DNA from: VXNE01 sp965248075
Lineage (GTDB): Bacteria; Pseudomonadota; Gammaproteobacteria; Pseudomonadales; Azotimanducaceae
Assembly (NCBI GenBank): GCA_965248075.1
Contig: CBDFIL010000002.1
Span: 558,001 to 622,000 of the forward strand
Direction of reading: 5' to 3'
Length of the DNA stretch: 64,000 nt
Below are positions 42,658 to 51,941 of the stretch, piece by piece (position 1 is the stretch's first letter; every line of letters starts with the position of its first letter). A program made the translations under genes and the position numbers. The notes under the pieces are model-generated. The model saw only the letters and a program-made list of their open reading frames with translations. It searched no databases and had not been told where the DNA came from.

Positions 42658-43440
42658 ATGGGAAGTCGCATGAATAGACAACGAGTTCACCGCCTCGCGG
42701 CGGTTCTGCTTCTGGGGTTGGGGGGGGCTCTCGCCCCGGGCGCGGGTGCCGCGAGTCTCGACGATATCTTTGTCGTCGCGGAACGCATCAACGATCAGGC
42801 GCGCACCTCGCAGGCGCAGATCGATGCGTTGACGGAAGAGACGCGCGAGCTCTATCACGAGTACAAGACGATCCTGAAGGAAGTCGAAGGCCTCCGGGTC
42901 TACAACCGTCAGCTCGAAAAGCAGATCGCCAACCAGAACCGGGAGATGTCCCAACTCAGCGAGTCCATCGACCGCGTCACGGTCATCGAACGCCAGATCA
43001 CGCCGTTGATGATGCGCATGATCGACGGCCTCGAGCAGTTCGTGGAACTCGATCTGCCGTTTCTCGCCGACGAGCGTCAGGATCGGATCGAACGTCTTCG
43101 CGAGATCATGGACCGGGCCGACGTGGCGGTTTCGGAGAAGTTCTCGCAGGTTCTGCGCGCCTTCCAGATCGAGAACGAGTACGGACGCACCATGGAAGCG
43201 TACGGCGCGACGATCAACGTGGACGGCGTGGACCGCATCGTGGACGTGCTGAAGATGGGCCGTGTTGTCCTGGTCTACCAGACCAGCGACGGGGAGGAGA
43301 CCGGCATGTGGAACCAGGCCGCCCGCCAGTGGGAGGTGCTGGACGAGGAATTCACGACGCCGGTCCGCAACGGCATGCGCATGGCGCGCAAGCAACTGGC
43401 GCCGAACATGCTGTTACTGCCCGTGACGGCGCCGGAGTAA
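42658..43440 (+). CDS. DUF3450 family periplasmic coiled-coil protein
   Basis: 260 aa. Signal peptide (HRLAAVLLLGLGGALAPGAGAA), then a long heptad-rich coiled coil (QIDALTEETRELYHEYKTILKEVE...) and a C-terminal beta-rich end (GRVVLVYQTSDGEETGMWN). DUF3450 genes sit upstream of TtpC/ExbB/ExbD/TonB clusters in Vibrio, Shewanella and relatives, and are thought to assist the TonB2 complex. An ATG at 42670 has the better SD (GGGAAG) and gives the same signal peptide. Confidence 0.85.
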   Translation: MGSRMNRQRVHRLAAVLLLGLGGALAPGAGAASLDDIFVVAERINDQARTSQAQIDALTEETRELYHEYKTILKEVEGLRVYNRQLEKQIANQNREMSQLSESIDRVTVIERQITPLMMRMIDGLEQFVELDLPFLADERQDRIERLREIMDRADVAVSEKFSQVLRAFQIENEYGRTMEAYGATINVDGVDRIVDVLKMGRVVLVYQTSDGEETGMWNQAARQWEVLDEEFTTPVRNGMRMARKQLAPNMLLLPVTAPE

Positions 43441-43447
43441 CGACACC

Positions 43448-44968
43448 ATGAGCACGATGGAAGGAATCATGCCCAAGCAGAGAGCACAGAAGACCCTGTC
43501 CCGCAAACTGATGGCGGCGGCGCCGTGGTGTCTCGCAGTCGGTCTCGCGCTGAGTCCGGCCGCGCAGGAAGAACAGGCGGCCCCGGACGAGTCGCAACTC
43601 GAGGTGGTGCCCGCGGATACCCTCGGTGATTTGCTCAAGAACGTCGAAGAGCGGCGTGTCGTGGAAAGCCGCGAGCACGTCCGTCGCGAGCGCGAGTTCG
43701 TGCGGCGTCAGGCCGACCAGCAGAAGCTGCTCGACGATGCGAAGGGAGAACGGCGCCGGGAGGAACAACGCAGCGAGCGTCTCGAGACGCGGTTCGAGGA
43801 GAACGAGATCCGCATCGGCGACCTGCAGGAGCAGCTCGACAAGCGCCTCGGTTCCCTGCGCGAACTGTTCGGTGTCCTGCAGCAGGTGGCGGGTGACACG
43901 CGCGGCCTGTTCGAAGGGTCGATCATCAGCCTCGAGTACCCGGGCCGCGGCGAATGGCTCGGTGAACTCGCGGCCAAGATGGGCACGTCGACGCAACTCG
44001 CGACCATCGACGAGATGGAGCATCTGTGGTTCGAACTGCAGCGCGAGATGACGGAATCCGGCAGGGTCACGCGCTTCAATGCCACCGTCAACATGCTCAA
44101 TGGCGAGCAGAAGGATACCGAGGTGATCCGCGTCGGCTCCTTCAACGTGGTGGCGGATGGCGACTACATCAACTACGACATCGGCGTCGGCGCGCTCGTG
44201 GAGCTCGCCCGCCAGCCGGCGGCGCGCTTCTCGAACTCGGCGGAAGACCTGCAGGACGCGTCGCCCGGCGAGGTCGTGGCGTTCGCGATCGACCCGTCGC
44301 GCGGGTCCATGCTGAGCCTGCTGATCCAGGCGGCCACGGTGGGCGAGCGTGTCGGCTCCCCGTTCGGCGGCATCGCCAAGGGCGAATGCTGGTTGCCGTT
44401 CTGCGACGGCCAGGGCGGCTATGTCGGCTCCGTCATTATCCTCGGCGGGATTCTCGGTGTGTTGCTGGCGCTCGAACGCCTGGTCACGCTGTTCCTGGTC
44501 GGGGCGAAGGTCGGCGCGCAGAAGCGTTCCGAGACTCCGAGCCGCGACAACCCTCTCGGACGGTTGCTCGGCGTGTACGAAGACAACCGCGACATCGATG
44601 TGGACACCCTCGACCTGAAGCTCTCGGAGGCGATCCTCAACGAGACGCCCAGGTTGACACGCAACATTACGCTGATCCAGGTGATCTCCGTGGTCGCGCC
44701 CCTGCTCGGGCTACTCGGTACGGTGATCGGGATGATCCTGACGTTCCAGGCGATCACGCTGTTCGGCACGGGCGATCCGAAGACCATGGCCGGCGGCATC
44801 TCGACCGCACTCATGACCACGGTGCTCGGGCTCTGCGTGGCTATCCCGACCGTGCTTCTGCACTCCATCGTCAACGCACGCAGCAAGGCGATCATCCATG
44901 TGCTCGACGAAGAGAGTGCCGGTCTCATCGCGCAGCGCGCGGAGGCGTCCGGCCAGCCGCTGGGGTAG
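43448..44968 (+). CDS. TtpC-type MotA/TolQ/ExbB proton-channel protein
   Basis: 506 aa. N-terminal signal/anchor, a long charged coiled coil (NVEERRVVESREHVRREREFVRRQ...) and globular periplasmic part, then the ExbB/TolQ domain near residues 320-500 (VGSVIILGGILGVLLALERL, NITLIQVISVVAPLLGLLGTVIGMILTFQ, LMTTVLGLCVAIPTVLLHSIVN). This architecture matches TtpC of the Vibrio TonB2 system rather than plain ExbB. Confidence 0.9.
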   Translation: MSTMEGIMPKQRAQKTLSRKLMAAAPWCLAVGLALSPAAQEEQAAPDESQLEVVPADTLGDLLKNVEERRVVESREHVRREREFVRRQADQQKLLDDAKGERRREEQRSERLETRFEENEIRIGDLQEQLDKRLGSLRELFGVLQQVAGDTRGLFEGSIISLEYPGRGEWLGELAAKMGTSTQLATIDEMEHLWFELQREMTESGRVTRFNATVNMLNGEQKDTEVIRVGSFNVVADGDYINYDIGVGALVELARQPAARFSNSAEDLQDASPGEVVAFAIDPSRGSMLSLLIQAATVGERVGSPFGGIAKGECWLPFCDGQGGYVGSVIILGGILGVLLALERLVTLFLVGAKVGAQKRSETPSRDNPLGRLLGVYEDNRDIDVDTLDLKLSEAILNETPRLTRNITLIQVISVVAPLLGLLGTVIGMILTFQAITLFGTGDPKTMAGGISTALMTTVLGLCVAIPTVLLHSIVNARSKAIIHVLDEESAGLIAQRAEASGQPLG

Positions 44969-44972
44969 GTAA

Positions 44973-45491
44973 GTGATCGCTGACGCCTATCACGCGATCG
45001 TCGCCTACATGGAGCAGGGCGGTGACGTCCTGTACCTTATCGGCATCGTCACCTTCCTGATGTGGACGCTGCTGTTCGAGCGCATCTGGTATTTCCAGAG
45101 CGAGCACAAGGGCGTGATCCGGACCGCCACGGAGGTTTGGGAGAGCCGTCCCGAACGGCGTTCGTGGAGTGCCCGCGAGATTCGCGCCGCGCTCATTTCC
45201 CAGTCGTCGGCGCGTATCACCGGTTCGCTGCCGATCATCCAGACCTGCGTGCAGCTGTGTCCGCTGCTGGGCCTGCTGGGCACGGTCACGGGCATGATCA
45301 CGGTGTTCGACGCGATGGCGACGCAGGGCGGCAACGCCCGGTCGATGGCGGCCGGCGTATCCATGGCCACCATTCCGACGATGTCGGGCATGATCGCGTC
45401 GCTGTCGGGGCTGTTCGGCAGCACCTTCGTCAAGCGCAAGATCGACTTCGAGATCGAGCTCTTCGAGGAACATCTGACGATGGATCACTGA
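44973..45491 (+). CDS. exbB: ExbB-type proton channel protein
   Basis: 172 aa, the short ExbB2 form. Three membrane helices: GGDVLYLIGIVTFLMWTLLF, CPLLGLLGTVTGMITVFDAM and GVSMATIPTMSGMIASLSGLFG. GTG start 2 bp after the TtpC stop. With ExbD it harvests the proton gradient for TonB. Confidence 0.92.
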   Translation: MIADAYHAIVAYMEQGGDVLYLIGIVTFLMWTLLFERIWYFQSEHKGVIRTATEVWESRPERRSWSAREIRAALISQSSARITGSLPIIQTCVQLCPLLGLLGTVTGMITVFDAMATQGGNARSMAAGVSMATIPTMSGMIASLSGLFGSTFVKRKIDFEIELFEEHLTMDH

Positions 45492-45570
45492 CGCCGGAAC
45501 CGCGAAGCAAGGGAAAGTCACCCAAGACGATGATGTTCTGGTAGAAAGGGACCAGGGGGAGGAATCAGCA

Positions 45571-45975
45571 GTGCGACAGTTTCGCAGCCATGCCCGGACC
45601 GAGGACGAATCGGATCTGAACCTGACGCCGATGCTCGATGTCGTGTTCATCATGCTGATCTTCTTCATCGTGACGGCGACATTCATCAAGCAGGCGGGCA
45701 TCGATGTCTTGCGGCCCGATGCCCAGACCTGGGAGCAGAAACCGACGGTCAGCGTCCTCGTCGCGATCAGCGACTCGGGCGAGATCTGGATCGACAAGAA
45801 GCGCGTCGACGTCACCGCCGTGCGGGCGCACATCGAGCGTATCCACGCCGAGAACCCGAAGGGCGGTCTGGTGATCCAGGCCGACCGAGCCGCAAAGTTC
45901 GAGAAGTTGAAGGCGGTCCTGGACGCCGCGCGCGCGGCGAACCTGACCGAGGTCGCTATCGCGACCGAACAGTAG
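45571..45975 (+). CDS. exbD: ExbD-type energy transducer
   Basis: 134 aa. DLNLTPMLDVVFIMLIFFIVTATF contains the single helix and the protonatable Asp (LDVVF). The periplasmic ExbD/TolR fold follows (GGLVIQADRAAKFEKLKAVLDAARAANLTEVAIATE). GTG start preceded by GGGGGAGGA. Confidence 0.93.
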   Translation: MRQFRSHARTEDESDLNLTPMLDVVFIMLIFFIVTATFIKQAGIDVLRPDAQTWEQKPTVSVLVAISDSGEIWIDKKRVDVTAVRAHIERIHAENPKGGLVIQADRAAKFEKLKAVLDAARAANLTEVAIATEQ

Positions 45976-45985
45976 GGAGGCAGAC

Positions 45986-46591
45986 ATGACTACCCGATAC
46001 CTGATTGGCGTGGTGGCCGGCGCGGTCGTCACCTTCGTGCTGTTTCTCCTGATGCAGGCCCTGATCAAGAGCGACAAGAGTCCCTTCTCGGACGCCGCGG
46101 GCGGCAAGATCCTGGAGTTCGTCCGGCTCCAGGAAGACCAGGAACTGATCACCAAGCAGCGCAAGCCCAAGCCGCCGCCGCCACCCGACGAGCCGCCGCC
46201 CGACATGCCGAAGCCCGAGTTCGATTCGAGCGACGTCTCGACCGGCATCGACATTGGCGCAGTCGAGGTGAACCTGGACCTGAATATCACGGGTACCGGG
46301 GGCTTCTCCTCGGATGGCGAATACCTGCCGATCGTCAAGGTCGCCCCGATCTACCCGCGGCGTGCGCAGACCCGTGGTATCGAAGGGTACGTGTTGCTCG
46401 AATTCATCGTCACCTCGACAGGCGCCGTACGAAATGCCGTGGTGATCGAAGCGAAGCCCCCGGGCATTTTCGACCGTGCGGCCGTGCAGGCGGCGCTCAA
46501 GTTCAAGTACAAGCCGAAGGTCGTCAACGGCGAACCGGTGGAGGTAGCGGGCGTGCGCAACCTCATCAAGTTCGAGTTGGAAGACGGCTGA
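45986..46591 (+). CDS. tonB: TonB family protein (TonB2-like)
   Basis: 201 aa. N-terminal membrane helix (YLIGVVAGAVVTFVLFLLMQAL), a short proline-rich spacer (KPKPPPPPDEPPPDMPKPE) and a TonB C-terminal domain (VAPIYPRRAQTRGIEGYVLLEFIVTSTGAVRNAVV). The short spacer is typical of TonB2 proteins. SD GGGAGG; 10 bp after exbD. Confidence 0.93.
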   Translation: MTTRYLIGVVAGAVVTFVLFLLMQALIKSDKSPFSDAAGGKILEFVRLQEDQELITKQRKPKPPPPPDEPPPDMPKPEFDSSDVSTGIDIGAVEVNLDLNITGTGGFSSDGEYLPIVKVAPIYPRRAQTRGIEGYVLLEFIVTSTGAVRNAVVIEAKPPGIFDRAAVQAALKFKYKPKVVNGEPVEVAGVRNLIKFELEDG

Positions 46592-46692
46592 CCATGGCTC
46601 GGCTGACGGACAGGGGCACGAATGGCATCGGCCCCGGGAGTTGGTTTCATCGGCCAGCCTTGCCCCGCGACCAGAGGCAACAGGAGGGAGTC

Positions 46693-48036
46693 ATGTACTG
46701 CAGGCGCATTTCCAGCTTTCTGCTTGCGGCGCTCGTGGCGCTGGTAGCGATAGCGTCCGTCGGCGTCGCTCCCGCGTGGATGCCCGGCCAGCCCGATCCG
46801 GCCTACGCCGCCGAGGGAGACAAGTCCGAACAGAAGACCCGGCGCATCCCGACCATGACCGAGGCCACCTACAAGAAGCTCGCCGAGGCGCAGGAGTTCA
46901 TCGACAACAAGGACAACACGGGTGCGCTCGACGTGCTCAACGAGATGCTGAAGCGTTCGCGCCGCTACAACGGCAACGAGATCGGCCAGATCTACAACAT
47001 GTTCGCCTTCGTGTATTACCTCCAGGATGACATGCCGGCGGCAATCCGCGCCTACGAGATGGTGCTCGCCCAGGGCGATGAAATCCCGGAGGGACTCGAG
47101 GTTTCCACGCTCGACAACATCTCGAAGTTCCACTTCATGGAGGAGAACTTCAACGAGTCCCTGCGGTACATGAAGCTGTGGCTCGCCAAGGCGACCAAGC
47201 CCGGCCCGGATGCTCACATCTTCGTGGGCCAGATCTACTACCAGCTGAGCGATTTCGCGAACGCGATCGGCCAGATCGAACAGGGCATCGCCGTCGCGCA
47301 GCAGCGGGGCCTGGTGGTCCGGGAAAACTGGTGGGGCCTGCTGCGATACCTGTACTTCGAGCAGGAGAACTGGGACCGGGTCATCGATATCCTGGAGATT
47401 CTGGTGCGCGACTTCCCGAAGCGGGACTACTGGCTGCAGCTCGCCGGAGTCTATGGCCAGGAGGGCTTCGAGAAGAAGCAGGTCTACACCTACGAAGCCG
47501 CCCACGTGGCCGGGTTCATCGTTCGCGAGCGCGACCTCGTGAACTACTCCGGGCTCATGATGCAGGACCAGGTGCCCTATCGCGCTGCGAAGGCCCTGCA
47601 AAAGGGCATGGACGAGGAGGTCATCGAGGAAACGGCGCGGAATCTCCAGGCCCTGGGTCAGGCGTGGCAACTCTCCCAGGAGGTCGACCTCGCCATTCCG
47701 GTCTACGAGAAAGCCGGCACCAAGTCGGATGACGGCGAGATACTCGCCCGCCTCGCCTCGCTGTACCTCGAGAAGGACCGTTTCCAGCAGTGCACCGATG
47801 CGGCGACGCGGGCGCTGGACAAGGGCGGACTCAACAAGCCTTACAACACCCAGATCGTGCTCGGCCAATGCGAGTTCAATCGCGACCGGCTGACCGCCGC
47901 CCGCAGGGTGTTCGTCGCTGCGCGTGTCAGCGCGCGCAAGGACCGCAACCGGTCCGTGGAGAACATCTGCCAGCGCTGGGTCCGTTACATCGACAACGAG
48001 AGCAAGCGGCGCCGGCAGCTCGAGGCAGCGATCTAG
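46693..48036 (+). CDS. TPR protein of the TonB2 cluster
   Basis: 447 aa. Signal peptide (SSFLLAALVALVAIASVGVAPAW), then many tetratricopeptide-like helical pairs (EIGQIYNMFAFVYYLQDDMPAAIRAYEMVL; HIFVGQIYYQLSDFANAIGQIEQGI). Such a TPR protein follows tonB2 in marine gammaproteobacterial TonB2 operons. ATG 46693 is chosen for its AGGAGGGA SD; the frame extends to 46594 without conservation. Confidence 0.87.
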   Translation: MYCRRISSFLLAALVALVAIASVGVAPAWMPGQPDPAYAAEGDKSEQKTRRIPTMTEATYKKLAEAQEFIDNKDNTGALDVLNEMLKRSRRYNGNEIGQIYNMFAFVYYLQDDMPAAIRAYEMVLAQGDEIPEGLEVSTLDNISKFHFMEENFNESLRYMKLWLAKATKPGPDAHIFVGQIYYQLSDFANAIGQIEQGIAVAQQRGLVVRENWWGLLRYLYFEQENWDRVIDILEILVRDFPKRDYWLQLAGVYGQEGFEKKQVYTYEAAHVAGFIVRERDLVNYSGLMMQDQVPYRAAKALQKGMDEEVIEETARNLQALGQAWQLSQEVDLAIPVYEKAGTKSDDGEILARLASLYLEKDRFQQCTDAATRALDKGGLNKPYNTQIVLGQCEFNRDRLTAARRVFVAARVSARKDRNRSVENICQRWVRYIDNESKRRRQLEAAI

Positions 48037-48129
48037 GCCGGGAGGCCGCCCTGGGACGGCCTGACAGCAGGACCCGCCGGCGCGTAGCGCGGTCGCCGAC
48101 CCGGACCGCGGAGATGCTTCGGAGCGTGG

Positions 48130-48762
48130 ATGTTCACCGGAATCGTGCAAGGACAATGCGAGATCGCCGGGATCCGTGACGGTGGAGGGATTCGCACCCT
48201 GACCGTCGCGCTCGGCGAACTCGGCCAGAGCCTCGAGACCGGGGCCTCCGTCGCCTTGAATGGCGCCTGCGTGACAGCCAGCGTCATCGCCGGCAAGACG
48301 GCGGACTTCGATCTCATCCAGGAGACCGTCACGCTCACCAACCTCGGTACGTTGCGTCCGGGTGACAGTGTCAACGTCGAGAGGTCCTTTCGCGTGGGAG
48401 ACGAGGTGGGCGGCCACCTGCTCTCGGGACACGTGGCGTGCGCGGTGCCCGTCAGCGACGTACTGGAATCCGAAGGCCATCGACTGGTGTCCGTGACGGT
48501 CGCAGAGCCCTGGCTCAGGTACCTGATGCTCAAGGGTTTCATCGCACTCGACGGGGCGAGCCTGACGATCGCCGAGTTCGACCGGGACACGGGCAAGGCC
48601 ACTGTGAGCCTCATTCCCGAGACGCTGGCGCGTACGGGGCTCGGGGACGTCGCGTTGGGGGACCTGCTGAATCTGGAAGTGGACAGTCGCACCCAGGCCG
48701 TAGTAGACACGGTACGGGAACTGCTGCGCGACGGAGCATGGGTCCGCGAGGCGCTGGGCTGA
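48130..48762 (+). CDS. ribE: Riboflavin synthase alpha chain
   Basis: 210 aa with the two-fold repeat of riboflavin synthase. Begins MFTGIVQG. Repeat 1 has LNGACVTA, GDSVNVERSFRVGDEVGGHLLSGHV. Repeat 2 has LRYLMLKGFIALDGASLTIAE. Dismutates two 6,7-dimethyl-8-ribityllumazines to riboflavin. It stands alone, not in a rib operon, as ribC (ribE) does in E. coli. No FMN riboswitch is evident in the 93 bp upstream. Confidence 0.95.
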   Translation: MFTGIVQGQCEIAGIRDGGGIRTLTVALGELGQSLETGASVALNGACVTASVIAGKTADFDLIQETVTLTNLGTLRPGDSVNVERSFRVGDEVGGHLLSGHVACAVPVSDVLESEGHRLVSVTVAEPWLRYLMLKGFIALDGASLTIAEFDRDTGKATVSLIPETLARTGLGDVALGDLLNLEVDSRTQAVVDTVRELLRDGAWVREALG

Positions 48763-48827
48763 CCTCGGGCCCACGGGCGGGGAGAGCGGGCGGGGAGAGT
48801 GGGCGGGGAGAAAGAGGAGCGACGATC

Positions 48828-49166
48828 ATGGCACTGGCCTCGGAAAGCTGCGTCGCCTGTCGGGCGGACTCCCCGGCGCTCGATGCGGCGGAGCGGACCG
48901 CACTGCTCGACGAGGTGCCGGGCTGGTCGGTGGAGGCGCGTGGCGACATGCCCGTGCTGACACGGACCTTCGCGTTCGAGAACTTTGCCCGGGCATTGCA
49001 TTACACCAATGCGGTGGGTGGTCTCGCGGAACAGGCCGACCATCACCCCGAGATCGTGACGGAATGGGGCAAGGTGTGCGTCACCTGGTGGACGCATGCC
49101 ATCGGAGGCCTGCACCGGAACGACTTCATCCTCGCCGCGCGCTGCAACGAGGTCTTCCGCGCTTGA
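48828..49166 (+). CDS. Pterin-4a-carbinolamine dehydratase (PhhB/PCD family)
   Basis: 112 aa. The family motif HHPEI is present (ADHHPEIVTEWGKVCVTWWTHAIGGLHRNDF). Recycles 4a-hydroxytetrahydropterin or acts in molybdopterin-related chemistry. No phenylalanine hydroxylase gene is in the window. Preceded by a short GC-rich tandem (GGGCGGGGAGAG-like, 48774-48810) and the SD AAGAGGA. The stop overlaps the next ATG. Confidence 0.92.
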   Translation: MALASESCVACRADSPALDAAERTALLDEVPGWSVEARGDMPVLTRTFAFENFARALHYTNAVGGLAEQADHHPEIVTEWGKVCVTWWTHAIGGLHRNDFILAARCNEVFRA

Positions 49167-49825
49167 TGGGCACCGCCGGGGATGCGCCCAAGCCCGGCTC
49201 CCGGGCGAATTACCTCGAAGCGCTGGGCATCGACGTCTGGGTGCGGCGCGAAGCGCCGGCGCCCGATGACATCGACGCTCCGGAAGCGACCGTGGAGTCG
49301 GGTACGGTCACGGCGGCGGTATCGGCGCCACGTTCGCATGCGTCCGTCCCCGACACCGGGGAGACGGGCCAGGCCGCGGTCGATGCCATGGACGAGACGT
49401 CTCCCGTCGTCGGGGAAACCGTGTCCTTCGTCGTTCGGGGCTTCCGGCTGGGGCAGGTGCTGACGTTGATCGACGAGCCCTGGTGGGGACACCGCCGTTT
49501 CTTTCTCGATGTTGCGAACGCCATGAACGGCTGGCGTTCCGACGGGCCGGAAGAGGTGCGTTTTGAGTGGCCCCAGTTGCCGGCCGCGGACTCCGGCATG
49601 GCGGCGGCCGGCCGTGCCTTTCGCGCGTTCGCCGAAGCGCAGTCGGACGGGGGAGTGCGGATCCTCGCGGTCGGGGCGCGGGTGGCGGAGCTCCTGGGCT
49701 CGCACTTCGAGGGTCGCTGCCTCCACGTGGCGCGCACGGCCTCCAGCAGCGCTGCCTTCGATGGCGCCGTGCTCGACGCGGCGGAAAAGCGTGACCTGTG
49801 GCAACGGATTGTTCGCGCGTCCTGA
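49166..49825 (+). CDS. Putative divergent DNA polymerase III psi (HolD-like) protein
   Basis: 219 aa. The N-terminus RANYLEALGIDVWVRR and the C-terminal EKRDLWQRIVRAS resemble the ends of E. coli HolD (QLGITQWSLRR...ARAALWQQI). It lies directly before rimI, where holD sits in E. coli. The middle contains an acidic low-complexity linker (about 40-85), so it is longer than HolD (137 aa). The assignment is by synteny plus short motifs and is tentative. The ATG overlaps the upstream stop. Confidence 0.5.
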   Translation: MGTAGDAPKPGSRANYLEALGIDVWVRREAPAPDDIDAPEATVESGTVTAAVSAPRSHASVPDTGETGQAAVDAMDETSPVVGETVSFVVRGFRLGQVLTLIDEPWWGHRRFFLDVANAMNGWRSDGPEEVRFEWPQLPAADSGMAAAGRAFRAFAEAQSDGGVRILAVGARVAELLGSHFEGRCLHVARTASSSAAFDGAVLDAAEKRDLWQRIVRAS

Positions 49826-50268
49826 TCCGGTTCATGCCCATGCGGCTGTCGGATGCGGAGTCGATCGCCGAGATCGAGCAGACTGCCTACGCGTACCCGT
49901 GGACAGCGGGCATGTTCGCTGACTGTATCGGCTCGGGGCATGAGTGCTGGGTTGCACGGGAGGGTGACGTCCTGCTGGGGTACGCCGTGCTCACGGTGCG
50001 AGCGGGAGAGGCGCGTCTTCTGAACGTCTGCGTGCGGCCGTCGGAGCGCAACCGCGGCCACGGTCGGGCCCTGGTGCGGCACATGATCGATCGGGCGGTC
50101 GGCCGCAAGGCCAGGACGGTCTTCCTGGAGGTCCGCGCGTCCAACGCCCCGGCCCGCCGCATCTACGAGACCCTCGGCTTCCGGGAAGTCGGTCGGCGCA
50201 GGAACTACTACCCGGCCGATAGCGGTCGGGAAGACGCGGAGGTGCTTGCCCTCCACCTCGACGGGTAA
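49798..50268 (+). CDS. rimI: Ribosomal protein S18-alanine N-acetyltransferase RimI
   Basis: 156-residue GNAT acetyltransferase. The acetyl-CoA loop is VRPSERNRGHGRALVRHMID; the RimI-specific block is LEVRASNAPARRIYETLGFREVGRRRNYYPADSGREDAEVLAL. GTG 49798 overlaps the upstream gene by 28 bp and gives the correct N-terminal alignment (IEQTAYAYPW). A later ATG at 49834 is possible. Confidence 0.93.
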   Translation: MATDCSRVLIRFMPMRLSDAESIAEIEQTAYAYPWTAGMFADCIGSGHECWVAREGDVLLGYAVLTVRAGEARLLNVCVRPSERNRGHGRALVRHMIDRAVGRKARTVFLEVRASNAPARRIYETLGFREVGRRRNYYPADSGREDAEVLALHLDG

Positions 50269-50303
50269 GTGCGCTCGTTCGCGGTGTCGGGGATGCGATT
50301 GGC

Positions 50304-50309
50304 TATAAT
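50304..50309 (+). promoter_or_regulatory. -10 element (TATAAT) upstream of prfC
   Basis: Perfect TATAAT within TTGGCTATAATCCG, 32 bp before the prfC ATG. No good -35 lies at 16-18 bp, so it may rely on the TGGC upstream of the -10. Confidence 0.55.
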
Positions 50310-50340
50310 CCGTTTCCTTCCCCCTTTGCCAAGCCCCGCG

Positions 50341-51930
50341 ATGCCCCAGATGTCCCTTCGCGACGCCGTCGAGCGGCGGCGTACGTTCGCTATCGTGTCG
50401 CATCCCGATGCAGGCAAGACGACGATCACCGAGAAGCTCCTGCTGCACGGCAAGGCCATTGCGCTGGCCGGCACCATCAAGGCGCGCAAGTCCCGTCGGC
50501 ACGCGACGTCGGACTGGATGGCGATGGAGCAGGCCCGCGGGATCAGCGTCACGACGTCGGCCATGCAGTTTCGGTACGAAGGGCGCGTCCTCAACCTCCT
50601 CGACACGCCCGGACACGAGGACTTCTCGGAGGACACGTACCGTACGTTGACGGCCGTGGATGCGGCGCTGATGGTCATCGACGGCGCGAAGGGCGTCGAG
50701 TCGCGTACCGTAAAGCTGCTGGAGGTCTGTCGGCTGCGGGATACGCCGATCCTCACGTTCGTCAACAAGCTCGACCGCGAGATCCGGGAGCCCATCGAGC
50801 TTCTCGACGAGATCGAGGACGTGCTGGACATCGCCTGCGCCCCGGTCACCTGGCCCATCGGGGCGGGACGCCACTTCCTCGGCTCGTATGATCTGCTGCA
50901 CGACCGTATCCATTGTTACGAGCGCGGGCATGGGGATCACGTCCATCGACCCGCCACCATCGATGGCCTGGGGAGTTCCGAAGCCAGGGCGTACATTGGC
51001 GACGCCTACGAAGCGTTTGTCGAAGAGGTCGAACTCGTGCGGGGGGCCAGTCACGGCTACGACACGCAGGCGTTCCTCGCAGGTCGACTGACGCCGGTGT
51101 TCTTCGGTACCGCGCTCGGCAACTTCGGCATCGACCGACTGCTCGCGCACCTCGCCGAGCATGCACCGTCCCCGCGTGCGCGCGCGGCCACCACCCGGCA
51201 GGTCGACCCGACGGAGGAGAATTTCAGCGGGTTCGTTTTCAAGATCCAGGCCAACATGGACCCCCGTCACCGCGACCGCGTCGCATTCCTGCGCGTGTGT
51301 TCCGGCCGTTACCGCCACGGCATGACGCTACGCCACGTGCGCCTGGGGCGGGAGGTGAAAGTCACGGACGCCGTGACGTTCCTCGCCGGTGACCGGGTAC
51401 AGGCGGACGAGGCCTTCCCCGGTGACATCATCGGGTTGCACAATCACGGCACGATACAGATCGGCGACACGTTCACGGAGGGCGAAGCCTTGAGTTTCAC
51501 CGGGGTGCCGAACTTCGCACCGGAGCTGTTCCGGCGCGTGCGCGTACGCGACCCGATGAAATCCAAGCAACTCGACAAGGGGGTACGGCAACTCGCCGAG
51601 GAAGGTGCGACCCAGGTGTTCCTGCCGGCGACGCGCAGCGAGATCATCGTCGGCGCCGTCGGGGCTCTGCAGTTCGACCTGATCGCCTACCGACTGAAGG
51701 ACGAGTATCGCGCCGATTGCATCTACGAGGACAGCAACATCTTCACGGTGCGCTGGCTCACCTCCGACGACCGCGTCCGCCTGCGCGAGTTCGAGGCGGC
51801 GAATGCGGAGCGGCTGGCGAGGGACGGGGGCGGCTGCCTGGCCTACCTCGCACCGTCGCGCGCCAACCTGCAGCTCGTTCAGGAGCGTTGGCCGGACATA
51901 CGGTTCGCCGCGACGCGGGAACACGCATGA
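50341..51930 (+). CDS. prfC: Peptide chain release factor 3
   Basis: 529-residue translational GTPase that recycles RF1/RF2. G1 SHPDAGKTT, switch I/G2 ARGISVTTS, G3 DTPGHEDFSEDTYRTL, G4 NKLD. RF3-specific features are SDWMAMEQARGISV, the domain II block FKIQANMDPRHRDRVAFLRVCSGRY and RSEIIVGAVGALQFDLIAYRLKDEY. The frame is open to 50269 upstream but ATG 50341 follows a good -10 and starts the conserved MSLRDAVERRRTFAI. Confidence 0.97.
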   Translation: MPQMSLRDAVERRRTFAIVSHPDAGKTTITEKLLLHGKAIALAGTIKARKSRRHATSDWMAMEQARGISVTTSAMQFRYEGRVLNLLDTPGHEDFSEDTYRTLTAVDAALMVIDGAKGVESRTVKLLEVCRLRDTPILTFVNKLDREIREPIELLDEIEDVLDIACAPVTWPIGAGRHFLGSYDLLHDRIHCYERGHGDHVHRPATIDGLGSSEARAYIGDAYEAFVEEVELVRGASHGYDTQAFLAGRLTPVFFGTALGNFGIDRLLAHLAEHAPSPRARAATTRQVDPTEENFSGFVFKIQANMDPRHRDRVAFLRVCSGRYRHGMTLRHVRLGREVKVTDAVTFLAGDRVQADEAFPGDIIGLHNHGTIQIGDTFTEGEALSFTGVPNFAPELFRRVRVRDPMKSKQLDKGVRQLAEEGATQVFLPATRSEIIVGAVGALQFDLIAYRLKDEYRADCIYEDSNIFTVRWLTSDDRVRLREFEAANAERLARDGGGCLAYLAPSRANLQLVQERWPDIRFAATREHA

Positions 51931-51941
51931 ACGCGCCCCAA

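Noticed and set aside
48774..48815. Tandem GGCGGGGAGAG-like repeats before the pterin dehydratase as a G-quadruplex regulator
   Set aside because: Only two or three imperfect copies in GC-rich DNA; not enough to claim a structure.
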